From the IMG/VR virus record IMGVR_UViG_3300014839_001404, positions 1 to 38,018 of that record: a stretch of 38,018 nucleotides of DNA; one strand, given 5' to 3'. The notes below the pieces were generated by a model, which searched no databases, was not told the origin of the DNA, and saw nothing but the letters and a program-made list of their open reading frames with translations. Shown in pieces: positions 29,869 to 37,862 of this stretch. Every line of letters starts with the position of its first letter. Positions within the stretch are counted from its first letter, which is position 1. This DNA is from a virus. A program made the translations under genes and the position numbers.

Positions 29869-29959
29869 AACCCGAACAAGTGTTGCTCGGCTTTCTTTGT
29901 CTATGAACGTTGCTACTTAATCGAACATATACATTTCACAATAAGCACAAGGGGTGTGA

Positions 29960-30211
29960 ATGTCTACGATTGAGCAGCAGAGCGAATGCGAACAAAAGTT
30001 TTCTGAGCTGGTAGAACTGCTCACAAAAATAGGACAATGTGATAAACCCTGCAAAGTCGATGTCAATTTTGATGGAGCGAAATTTGCGTCATGGCAGGTG
30101 CATGCGTCCAATTTGACGGCGGATGAATGGAACCCGGCCCTTCAAACAAAAAGAGTGACGGGAGGAATTAGCGCCGAAAATACGATGGCGAAGTTGCATC
30201 GAGGAGAATAA
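29960..30211 (+). CDS. Hypothetical protein
   Basis: 83 residues with AAGGGG five bases upstream. Helical start (CEQKFSELVELLTKIG) and a beta part (KVDVNFDGAKFASWQVHASN). Three Cys. No family recognised. It precedes the late leader. Confidence 0.5.
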   Translation: MSTIEQQSECEQKFSELVELLTKIGQCDKPCKVDVNFDGAKFASWQVHASNLTADEWNPALQTKRVTGGISAENTMAKLHRGE

Positions 30212-30235
30212 GATAGATAGCGGTTTTGATAAATA

Positions 30236-30317
30236 ATTTCGCGGTTATCCGATAACAAGGAGCCCCGAACTGGTAGGACAGGCATCATTGTCTGTCATTC
30301 CTTTCGGGGCATTTTTA
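30236..30317 (+). promoter_or_regulatory. Structured late leader, copy 1 (packaging operon)
   Basis: CGCGG, the perfect palindrome GTTATCCGATAAC (30244-30256), AAGGAG, lower stem GCCCCGAA/TTCGGGGC (30262-30269, 30303-30310), upper stem GACAGGCA/TGTCTGTC (30277-30284, 30289-30296, one G-U pair), then ATTTTTATT. Same layout as the copies ahead of the leftward late genes. The start codon place has CTG instead of ATG. Confidence 0.8.
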
Positions 30318-30331
30318 TTGCAGGCAATCTC

Positions 30332-30778
30332 ATGGCATACGAAGAAGAAAAAGCTGTTGCTCAATTAATGTTCGAGCAAGATCGGAAGTCGGCAAAAGAT
30401 ATTGCAACACAAATTGGCGTGCCCTTCCAGACAGTCTATCGCTGGATAAAAGACGGCAAATGGAAGCAATCGAAGGTGGAGCGCCTCTTGAATAAAGTTG
30501 AGCAGCTTAAAAATCTGCGCGAACTGGTCGACAAACAGACGCAGGAGCTGCTCTCTTCGGATAATCCAGACCAGGCAAAACTCAATGTCCTTCGAGGCTA
30601 TCAGAGACTTCTCGCCGAATTTGAGAAGACGGTCGACATGCGCGGGACGATACTGCAGGGCATGGATGCGTTCGTAAAATTTATGCGCAGTGAGCATCCG
30701 GAGGGAGTTGATACCCTTCTTCCATATTTCCAGGAATTCCCGACTTGGGTCAGAAAGAACTATCCGGAAATTAAGTGA
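30332..30778 (+). CDS. Small terminase subunit-like protein
   Basis: 148 residues. An N-terminal HTH (SAKDIATQIGVPFQTVYRWIKDGKWKQ) followed by coiled helix (LLNKVEQLKNLRELVDKQTQELL) and a helical C-terminus. This is the make-up of small terminases and of Mu gp27-like (DUF1804) proteins. It recognises phage DNA for packaging. Its TGA overlaps the large-subunit ATG. Confidence 0.75.
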   Translation: MAYEEEKAVAQLMFEQDRKSAKDIATQIGVPFQTVYRWIKDGKWKQSKVERLLNKVEQLKNLRELVDKQTQELLSSDNPDQAKLNVLRGYQRLLAEFEKTVDMRGTILQGMDAFVKFMRSEHPEGVDTLLPYFQEFPTWVRKNYPEIK

Positions 30779-32430
30779 TGGCAAACCTCAATCAAAAGCA
30801 ATTCGAACAGCAGTTTGAACAACTTGTAAAGAGTATCCGGCAGGAAGCGACTCCGTTCCTGAACGATTCCACCGAAAAAAAGATAGCCCGGAAGAAACGC
30901 GCACTCGCCGATCCATTTGCTTTTGCTGCATTCTATTTTCCGCACTACATCCAGCTGCGCGACGGATTTGAAAAAGATTGCTGGAAAAATCCGGATGCAA
31001 AGATTGATTGGGTGAAGATGGGCTTCGCGGAATGTCACGCGGAATTTTTCAAACTAACAGCCGTCAGGAATAAACTCATTCTGTTGGCCGGCTATTCCGA
31101 ATCTGCAAAGGATACGCTGATCGCAAAGATCGACGTCATTAAAAAGTGCATTACTGAAGACATTTGGTATCACATCCACGTCGCTTCGACGCACGATCGC
31201 GCTGCGTCGAAGCTCACGCCGCTTAGATTGGAATTTGAACATAATGAGCGACTGATCAGCGACTTCGGCAATCTCGTCGGATCCGTAAAATGGGAACAGG
31301 ATGAATTCATTTTAAGCAACGGCCGCAAGTTGCATGGTATGGGCCGTGACGAGACTATGCGCAGCGCTGAAAATGCCGGGCACCGGCCGGACTGGCTGAT
31401 TCTGAACGATCTGTGGGATCCGCTGCGCGAGAAGAATCCCGCGATTATAAAAGAGACCGTCGAGATCATCAAACAAGATTACGTTAAGCGTGTGAACACT
31501 CCGCGCTGGGGTGGCATCCTTCTATTCAACTATGTTTCCAAGCAAAGTCCGGAACATGAGCTCGTCCTCGAGCACGAAAGGCTCGGCTTTGAGTTGCACA
31601 TATACCGTGCGCTTGTGTACAACGAAAAGAGAACTGTCGAACAAAGAGAGATCGCTCATCAGTGCAGGCTCAAGATATATTCCGATGTCGAGAGGTCGGA
31701 CTGGGAATTCCGCCATACGACGCTAAACCTGCTTGCAGAGCGTGTCGCGGATCCGGATACCTTCGATGCCGAACGGATGATGCGGCCGAAGGATAGAAAG
31801 GACGCAAAATTTAAAGATAACGACTTCCATTTTTATCAACTCTCTATTATGAAGCGAGTCGGCATGACCTGCTACACATGGGTCGATCCGAGCGTGAAAA
31901 TAACCGCCGACTACAAGGCGATCATAACGCTTGGCGTGCCGCAGCAACAATTCTTTGAATGCGTCGTCATCAACGCATGGATCCGGCAGGCGTCGGTGGA
32001 TGAAATGTTAGAAGAAACATTTCGCGACTTTGCTGAGAACAAATCCCGCGTCGTCGGTTACGAGGGCGTGGCCGCCCAGGCATTTTTGGAACGCGAATAT
32101 CTCCGCATGATGCGCATAAAGGGACCGCTTCCCTTCTACATGCCCGATCATGTAGAATCAAAAGACTCCGACATCGAGAATTTGATACCGATCGTCCGGC
32201 GCGGGACTATGAAATTCGATGTATCGCAAGGCGATCAAGGTTTGCTTATACGACAGTTCAAGGGCTATCCGGATAGAACGCAGGTATCGCGTGGCGGCAT
32301 CGGCGATGACGGCATCGATGCCTGCGGAAAATGTTTCAAACTCATTCAACTGTTTCCACCGGGCGCGCAAAATGTAGAATATAAATCCGGTTCAAGGCGC
32401 GAGGCGCGATTCAAAAAGGGAGCATTCTAA
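30778..32430 (+). CDS. Large terminase subunit with altered Walker motifs
   Basis: 550 residues from ATG 30778 (a GTG directly before is possible). Terminase_6-like ATPase followed by nuclease. The P-loop place reads LLAGYSESAKDT (about residues 102-113), not the usual GxxxxGK[ST]; the Walker B place reads WLILNDLWD (about 206-214), with Asn-Asp in place of Asp-Glu/Asp-Asp. The nuclease part has CYTWVDPSVKITADYKAI (first Asp) and GDDGIDACGK near the C-terminus. In the usual order: small subunit, large subunit, portal. Confidence 0.85.
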   Translation: MANLNQKQFEQQFEQLVKSIRQEATPFLNDSTEKKIARKKRALADPFAFAAFYFPHYIQLRDGFEKDCWKNPDAKIDWVKMGFAECHAEFFKLTAVRNKLILLAGYSESAKDTLIAKIDVIKKCITEDIWYHIHVASTHDRAASKLTPLRLEFEHNERLISDFGNLVGSVKWEQDEFILSNGRKLHGMGRDETMRSAENAGHRPDWLILNDLWDPLREKNPAIIKETVEIIKQDYVKRVNTPRWGGILLFNYVSKQSPEHELVLEHERLGFELHIYRALVYNEKRTVEQREIAHQCRLKIYSDVERSDWEFRHTTLNLLAERVADPDTFDAERMMRPKDRKDAKFKDNDFHFYQLSIMKRVGMTCYTWVDPSVKITADYKAIITLGVPQQQFFECVVINAWIRQASVDEMLEETFRDFAENKSRVVGYEGVAAQAFLEREYLRMMRIKGPLPFYMPDHVESKDSDIENLIPIVRRGTMKFDVSQGDQGLLIRQFKGYPDRTQVSRGGIGDDGIDACGKCFKLIQLFPPGAQNVEYKSGSRREARFKKGAF

Positions 32431-32645
32431 TGAGACGGTGCAAGGCGTTTATTATCGCTGTGATCTCTCTATTTAATCGTGTCACGTTCAAAAGAAAACA
32501 GCGGGTTACAATCAATTTTAAGCGCAGACATAGAATCGTACTGGCTTTTCTCGATCTATTTTTTGATGCGCGCCGACTGCCGCATGATAAAATCCAATTA
32601 CGATTGAGGAAGCGACGAAAAGCAAACTACGAGCGCGGCATTTGA
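32430..32645 (+). CDS. Small very basic protein
   Basis: 71 residues; ATG overlaps the terminase stop (TAATG) and its TGA overlaps the next start. Arg/Lys-rich throughout (KRKQRVTINFKRRHRIV), with a hydrophobic start. No family recognised. It may bind DNA or serve mainly for coupling. Confidence 0.5.
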   Translation: MRRCKAFIIAVISLFNRVTFKRKQRVTINFKRRHRIVLAFLDLFFDARRLPHDKIQLRLRKRRKANYERGI

Positions 32646-33268
32646 TGAAAGACTATTTGAAATACGCGAGTTACATCATTGTTGCCGTCACAATCGCGTA
32701 CATTTGCGTCGTGGTGAAGGCTTGCGGATCGAGCGAGCATTATGGTGACATCGTTGTCATACCTGCGGACTCAGCGTTTTTACCTATTGTGAAGCGGGGC
32801 TATAGGCCAAATCCGTTGTCATTTAAAAAGGTATCGAAGCCGGTTGCAAAGCTCCCGAAAGGGATGCGGGAAAGCGATGTCGCGAGAACGATTGTGGTTG
32901 TGAACCATACAAAGGCGAGCACCGCGTTGATCATTGAGACCAAATCCGGCAAGGTGTTCGTTCCCAAAACAACCGACAGTCTTTCCGTTCTCGTCACGGA
33001 ATATCTGCCGGCTGTCGTTTCACTCAATCTGAATGCTGGTGTTGGCGTTTCGCTCGATCTCTCTGCGCGATTTTCGCCGTCGGCATCGCTCTCGTTTCTG
33101 AAATGGTACGGATTTGTCGATGCGCCGGTCATCGTCGCAGATCTGCGCGGTCTCGCTGTCGGCGTCGGTATCAAACTCTATCATGACATTTATACCATAC
33201 CGGCGATCAAATGGGAATATAATTCGCTGACCAAATCAATCATTCTAAATGTGAGTTATCAATTATGA
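32645..33268 (+). CDS. Membrane-anchored hypothetical protein
   Basis: 207 residues from ATG 32645 (a TTG at 32642 is possible). A single membrane segment at residues 8-27 (ASYIIVAVTIAYICVVVKAC), then a beta-rich exported or periplasmic part with a Pro-rich stretch and repeated SLSFLKWYG-type strands. It lies between terminase and portal, where no conserved structural gene is expected. It could be a lysis (spanin-like) or lysogenic-conversion factor; neither can be shown. Confidence 0.55.
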   Translation: MKDYLKYASYIIVAVTIAYICVVVKACGSSEHYGDIVVIPADSAFLPIVKRGYRPNPLSFKKVSKPVAKLPKGMRESDVARTIVVVNHTKASTALIIETKSGKVFVPKTTDSLSVLVTEYLPAVVSLNLNAGVGVSLDLSARFSPSASLSFLKWYGFVDAPVIVADLRGLAVGVGIKLYHDIYTIPAIKWEYNSLTKSIILNVSYQL

Positions 33269-34626
33269 AATTCTTCGACAAAACAAAGCTGGCCGCAAAG
33301 GCCGTCGCCGCGTCGTTTCGAGAACGTCCTGACACGAATGAAATCTCAACCATATCATTGTTCAATCGTTGGGGCACATATCCTTCGAGTGGTCTCACTC
33401 CCGAATCGCTGACCACCATCTTGAAGGAGGCCGATCAGGGTAATATCTCCAGGCAGATGGAACTGATGAGTGAGATCGAGCAGAAGGATCCTCACATATT
33501 CAGTTGCTATAATAGACGTAAGCGTTCAGTTCTGAAAAGAAAATATCAACTCATTGGTGCCGATACCAAAGACGCATCATTCAAGAAGCATGCCGAATAT
33601 GCCGACAGGGTTGTTTCGGGTATAAAGGATTTTCAGGACGTTCGCTTCAATGCGCTGGATGCCGTTGGGAAGGCATTCTCCGCGCAGCAAATAATGTGGA
33701 AAGTTGACGCGGCCAACAACGTCTATATCGACCGGTTTGAATCGTTGCATCAAAAAAATTTCCGCGCCGGGATTATTAGCGATCCAAAGTCCGACCTGAA
33801 TATCCTTCGGCGCCTGACTGATGAAGAACTGTCCGACGGCGTTGAGCTCGAAGAAAACAAGTGGTTCATACCGATAGTGAAAGCCGTCTCCGGCAACATC
33901 GGATCGTCTGGACTGTTGCGAACGAACACATGGTATTACCTTTTCAAGAACTTTAATGTGAAGGCGTGGGTACAGTTTGCGGAATTGTACGGATTGCCCT
34001 TACGTATTGGGAAATATGGCGTGGGTGCGAGTGAAAAAGAGAAGAATGATTTGCTCCGGGCGCTGCAATCCATTGCACAAGACGCATCAGCCACAATCTC
34101 AGAGAATACAAAGATCGAATTTGTTGAAGCGATGTCAAAGGCTGCATCGTTCGATTCTTTTGAAAAACTCGCGGACTATTGCGACAAGCAAAACTCAAAA
34201 GCCATTCTCGGCCACAGTGCTTCGATGGATTCAACGGCAGGAAGACTTGGAGGAGAACAAAGTGCCGAAGATGCAATCTATGACATTATCGAGTCGGATG
34301 CATTCGCCTTTGACATGGCATTCAACGAGCAGGTAATCAAACCCTTGATCATATTTCAATTTGGCCGACAACAATATTATCCGAAATTTCAGACGATCGT
34401 TTCGCCTCCCAAGGATCGAAAGGCCGAATTGGATCTCATGAATAGCTTCCAACAGCCGCTGGCAAAGCAGTTTTATTATGACAATGTCGGGTTTCCCATC
34501 CCGGAGCCAGGCGCGGACGTTGTGATGCCGGCTCCTCAAAATGCACCTAGTGGCAATCTCTTCGGCGGCTCAGGCGCGATTCCGCCAAAGCAAGTAACGG
34601 CGAGCGACAATAAAAAAAAAGTCTGA
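33265..34626 (+). CDS. Portal protein, Mu gp29-like (DUF935)
   Basis: 453 residues, coupled to the gene before (ATGA). Forms the head portal ring. Matches DUF935: DPHIFSCYNRRKRSVLKRKYQLIG; FNALDAVGKAFSAQQIMW; FKNFNVKAWVQFAELYGLPLRIGKY; and SKAILGHSASMDSTAGRLGGEQ. The last codons are nine A then GTC TGA. The -1 frame continues in the MuF protein, which has no good start codon, so a portal-MuF fusion of about 776 residues is likely made in part. Confidence 0.9.
   Translation: MKFFDKTKLAAKAVAASFRERPDTNEISTISLFNRWGTYPSSGLTPESLTTILKEADQGNISRQMELMSEIEQKDPHIFSCYNRRKRSVLKRKYQLIGADTKDASFKKHAEYADRVVSGIKDFQDVRFNALDAVGKAFSAQQIMWKVDAANNVYIDRFESLHQKNFRAGIISDPKSDLNILRRLTDEELSDGVELEENKWFIPIVKAVSGNIGSSGLLRTNTWYYLFKNFNVKAWVQFAELYGLPLRIGKYGVGASEKEKNDLLRALQSIAQDASATISENTKIEFVEAMSKAASFDSFEKLADYCDKQNSKAILGHSASMDSTAGRLGGEQSAEDAIYDIIESDAFAFDMAFNEQVIKPLIIFQFGRQQYYPKFQTIVSPPKDRKAELDLMNSFQQPLAKQFYYDNVGFPIPEPGADVVMPAPQNAPSGNLFGGSGAIPPKQVTASDNKKKV
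34612..34620 (+). promoter_or_regulatory. -1 frameshift site (A9) at the portal end
   Basis: Nine A in frame as AAA AAA AAA before GTC TGA. An A_AAA_AAA heptamer at 34614-34620 would place ribosomes in the MuF frame, which is open across the site from 34614. No standard ATG or GTG starts the MuF frame before residue 40. Confidence 0.65.
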
Positions 34627-35594
34627 CCGGCTTTGACGATCAGCAGTACCTGCAGACGCTCGACGATCTTGCGACAAATCAGATAGCGGAATCTTCTGAC
34701 ATTTACGGCCCACTTATAACCGCCTTCGAAGACTTGCTCGGATCGGCCGCATCTGCTGGGGAGTTCAGGCAGTCGCTCGACAAAGGCTTAATCTCACCGG
34801 AGTTTATTCGCAATTTGTCGGATAAATTGATCAGCGCCAGTCACGCGGCCGACGCATTGGGTAGAAGTTGTGTGGTCCGAAAGGACAAATTCTTCAGCGA
34901 TAAAAAAAAGGTGGTCTCTGCAAAATTCAAAATTGGCAAATATTTTGCACGAGCCGATGGTCTTAAATGGATAGTGGCGGACGACAATCAAAATGTGCAG
35001 ATTTCATTCAATCTCACGCCGGAACAGGCGGTCGAATATTTTCGCCGGAAGGCATTTTGGATCAGCGGCGTCGAGGACCAGCGCTTTATCGACGCCGTGA
35101 AATCAGAACTTGATCGCGTCCTATCGGAAGGAGAAACCTATGACCAATTTTCGGACTCATTTAAGATATTCTTCAATGAATATGGTATCACTCCAAATAA
35201 TCCAATTCGTCTTGACACAATTTTCCGGACAAACCTCTTCACGGCATATACTGCTGGGCAGGTAAAGCAGGTTGAAGAAGTAACGGATCGCTTTCCCATA
35301 TGGCGCTACATTGCAGTGCATGATAATCGCACGCGTCTTTCTCATGCTATGCTAAGTAACAAATTTTTTCGAAGCGGCCCTTACCCACCCATTAGTTATA
35401 ATTGCAGATGCACTCCGCAATTCATCCATGAGCTTCAATTACCGCAACTCGGAGAGATTCAGGTCTATGATTCCATTTATGACTTGATCGATCCTTCCGA
35501 GGTCATCGATTTCCTGAGTAATAATACCTTCGATCAGTGGATCAGCGACAATCCGGTTTCACCGGACATTCAAAACATTATTGATCAGGGGTAA
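34620..35594 (+). CDS. MuF head morphogenesis protein, no usual start
   Basis: The open frame runs from the A9 site to TAA at 35594, 324 codons. The first possible start, TTG 34734, lacks a ribosome site and would cut off a conserved-looking start (LTGFDDQQYLQTLDDLATN). The rest fits the MuF (gpF) family: helical middle with EFRQSLDKG and YFRRKAFWISGVEDQRF, then a stretch beginning with DTIFRTNLFTAYTAGQ, WRYIAVHDNRTRLSHAML, and the metal-binding-like YNCRCTP motif. The function in Mu is in head assembly and DNA ejection. The frame relation to the portal implies a fused or frameshifted product, or a single-base sequence error in A9. Confidence 0.8.
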   Translation, partial: SLTGFDDQQYLQTLDDLATNQIAESSDIYGPLITAFEDLLGSAASAGEFRQSLDKGLISPEFIRNLSDKLISASHAADALGRSCVVRKDKFFSDKKKVVSAKFKIGKYFARADGLKWIVADDNQNVQISFNLTPEQAVEYFRRKAFWISGVEDQRFIDAVKSELDRVLSEGETYDQFSDSFKIFFNEYGITPNNPIRLDTIFRTNLFTAYTAGQVKQVEEVTDRFPIWRYIAVHDNRTRLSHAMLSNKFFRSGPYPPISYNCRCTPQFIHELQLPQLGEIQVYDSIYDLIDPSEVIDFLSNNTFDQWISDNPVSPDIQNIIDQG

Positions 35595-35596
35595 AA

Positions 35597-35722
35597 ATGA
35601 CACAATGGCAGGAGCCATTCGCTTTCCAATCGGCGAAATTAAGCGGCAAAAGGCAATTGTTGAAATGCGACCCAAAATGTGAATCGTTGAAAATTCAACG
35701 CTATCGGCATTTATTATTTTGA
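35597..35722 (+). CDS. Small ORF at the phage end
   Basis: 41 residues; ATG has AGGGG five bases upstream, overlapping the MuF stop. A short basic protein with CDPKC, which could be a mini zinc-binding unit. It is the last gene before the phage right end. No family recognised. Confidence 0.4.
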   Translation: MTQWQEPFAFQSAKLSGKRQLLKCDPKCESLKIQRYRHLLF

Positions 35723-35754
35723 ATGACGATTTAATTAGATCGAAGGTTTCGCAA

Positions 35755-35864
35755 AAGTCGCGTTTTTCTCGCTTTGGCTAAAATAGCCTAAAACTTAAGT
35801 GATTGATATATCGCGACTTAGCCATTTCGGTACGCTAAAATAATGTGATTGTCTATACTATGCA
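35755..35864. repeat. Likely right phage end with transposase-binding repeats
   Basis: GCTAAAATA occurs twice, 57 bases apart (35777-35785, 35834-35842). AAGTCGCG and its inverse CGCGACTT occur at 35755 and 35812. A Mu-end-like stretch GAGAAAAACGCGAC reads on the minus strand. A candidate terminal CA lies at 35863-35864. The host kinase stop is at 35921. The exact end cannot be fixed without the other end. Confidence 0.5.
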
Positions 35865-35920
35865 ACAGAGCATCACACAACATTGATGCGCCGGGTGCCT
35901 GCTGGTGCTTGTTCGCGCGT

Positions 35921-37378
35921 TCATGCAAGCGGGAACGTAATGGTAAATGTCGTTCCAGCCGTTACGTCGAGTGCGATGGTACCCATAATCTGCTGGGTGA
36001 GTGTCATAACGAGATTCATTCCCATAGATGCGGTCTTTCGAAAATCAGCGCCCTTGGGAAATCCGATGCCATCGTCATGCACTGATAATTCTATTTCGTT
36101 AAGGTCTATCTTGCGCACGGAAATTGCAATCGTTCCGGGCTTGCGGTCGGGGAATGCGTGTTTGAGGGAATTTGAGATCAACTCATTTGCAATCAGTCCG
36201 CAGGGGATCGCGATATCGATGCCCAGGAGTATTTCTTCGCTCTTCACATGGAAGGAGATTCCATCTTTTTGGTACGAGCGGATAAGATGGCTTCCCAATC
36301 CCTGAAGGTATTCACCGAAATCGATGTTGGTAAAATTTTCCGATCGATAGAGACGTTCGTGAATAATCGCCATAGAGCGGACGCGGTTTTGACTATCCAG
36401 AAAAAGTTCCTTCATGCGCGTGTCCGCAATCTCATAGGCCTGGAGATTTAGAAGGCTGGAAATAACCTGCAGGTTATTCTTTACGCGATGATGAATCTCT
36501 TTCAGAAGGACAACCTTTTCCTTGAGCGATGCCTCCAGCTTCTGCTCGTGCAGGCGCAGCAACACTTCTGTCCGTCGATGTTCCGAGATTTCCCGCTCCA
36601 AATCTTTCGTGCGCACTGCGACGTGGGACTCCAACTCAATATTCGAAATCTCCAGTTCGGAATACGCGTGCTCGAGTCTGTCCAGTATGGAATTGAAGGC
36701 TGCGGCAAGCCGTCCGACTTCATCCTGAAAGACGATGGGCAATCGCGGTGTCATGTCTCCAGCTTGCACGCGTTTGACAACCTTTGCCATGCGACGAAGA
36801 TGTGCCGTAACCATGGTGGTGATTGCGAATGCAGCCAGAAAACCAACCACCAGCACAAGCGCGGCGGCTGCCTCTGCATGAGAGCGTGCGGTCCGGAGTT
36901 GTTCCAGGAGTTCAGAACGGGTGAAGCCGAGATACAGCATTCCAAGCAGCCGATTGTTGTACGCGATTGGGCGCTTTAGCTTCAAGATGCTATTGTCGGC
37001 GCTGACCGTGGACCGATCACCCACGTGCCGATAGCCGGCGGTATCTGCGCTTGCCATGTTGTAGGCGGCGTATATTTTTCCGGAGCTGTTTTCAACGACG
37101 GCATACGCAAGTGTATTGGCAAGACGTGCGATCTGAAGCTCGCTGTGAACTTGATCGGAATCACGGAAAAAAAGCGCCGGGCCGAGATTGGTGGATATCA
37201 TTGCCGCGACAACGTCGCACTTGTCCTGCATATCCTCAGAGGCCATACGATCGAGAAGCCCCGGATAATACCAGTAAAAGGAGAGAGCGAAACCAAACAT
37301 AACCGGGCTGATGATTCCGAAAAATTTCCAGCGAAGAGAAAGACCGGTGATTTTCGCAATAATATGGCGTTTGCCCAT
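35921..37378 (-). CDS. Host sensor histidine kinase (HisKA_2 type)
   Basis: 485 residues from ATG 37378, with AGGGG seven bases upstream; an upstream frame to 37495 has no support. Membrane helix 1 at about residues 20-39, a periplasmic sensor of about 130 residues resembling CHASE8, membrane helix 2 at about 171-193, HAMP (to about 246), coiled coil, then HisKA_2 with KEIHHRVKNNLQVISSLLNLQ (His296/297), and a HATPase domain with NELISNSLKHAF and DDGIGFP boxes. It belongs to the HWE/HisKA_2 group, often partnered with a response regulator encoded elsewhere. Not a phage gene. Confidence 0.9.
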   Translation of the reverse strand: MGKRHIIAKITGLSLRWKFFGIISPVMFGFALSFYWYYPGLLDRMASEDMQDKCDVVAAMISTNLGPALFFRDSDQVHSELQIARLANTLAYAVVENSSGKIYAAYNMASADTAGYRHVGDRSTVSADNSILKLKRPIAYNNRLLGMLYLGFTRSELLEQLRTARSHAEAAAALVLVVGFLAAFAITTMVTAHLRRMAKVVKRVQAGDMTPRLPIVFQDEVGRLAAAFNSILDRLEHAYSELEISNIELESHVAVRTKDLEREISEHRRTEVLLRLHEQKLEASLKEKVVLLKEIHHRVKNNLQVISSLLNLQAYEIADTRMKELFLDSQNRVRSMAIIHERLYRSENFTNIDFGEYLQGLGSHLIRSYQKDGISFHVKSEEILLGIDIAIPCGLIANELISNSLKHAFPDRKPGTIAISVRKIDLNEIELSVHDDGIGFPKGADFRKTASMGMNLVMTLTQQIMGTIALDVTAGTTFTITFPLA

Positions 37379-37862
37379 TCGAGTACCCCTGCAATTTGAG
37401 AAGCTATAATCTGAACTTCGTCCCTTCTGCATAGTCCTCCTGAGCAACAGTGTTGCAGGAAATATGCCACATCGAGAGAGAAATAATGGACGCATTCTTG
37501 GCGCATTGTGCCTAACCCGGTTCGGATTAGTGTATTGCAGAGAAGAACGGCAGGAGTGGGGAATCCATCACATTTACGATTCTACAAAGAGCAGAATAGC
37601 CAGCGGAATCAACTGCGGGCGCGATGAGTGTGGGAGATAAAATGAACTGAGTGCCATGGAAATCCAATTTAGAAAGACCATTCCGGGCGAACCGAATGCC
37701 AAAGGCATTACTTTGGGAGAATTTCTATCCCGATCTTATTTCCGCAAGTCGGATTTTCCCAAGCGGACAATTGCGGTATCTGATTCGCAACGGGGTTCTT
37801 CAGAAGTGCCAAATTGGAATTCGATGTTGCGGGCGGAATTGGACGCCTATTTTATTCAGGCT
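37379..37862. other. Host intergenic region
   Basis: About 480 bases between the PAP2 gene end and the kinase start. I see no convincing gene or RNA. A plus-strand frame at 37656-38018 runs antisense through the PAP2 gene and is considered spurious. Confidence 0.5.

Noticed and set aside
29764-29973. 69-residue plus-strand frame
   Set aside because: It covers the structured RNA and overlaps the next gene; no ribosome site and low-quality protein.
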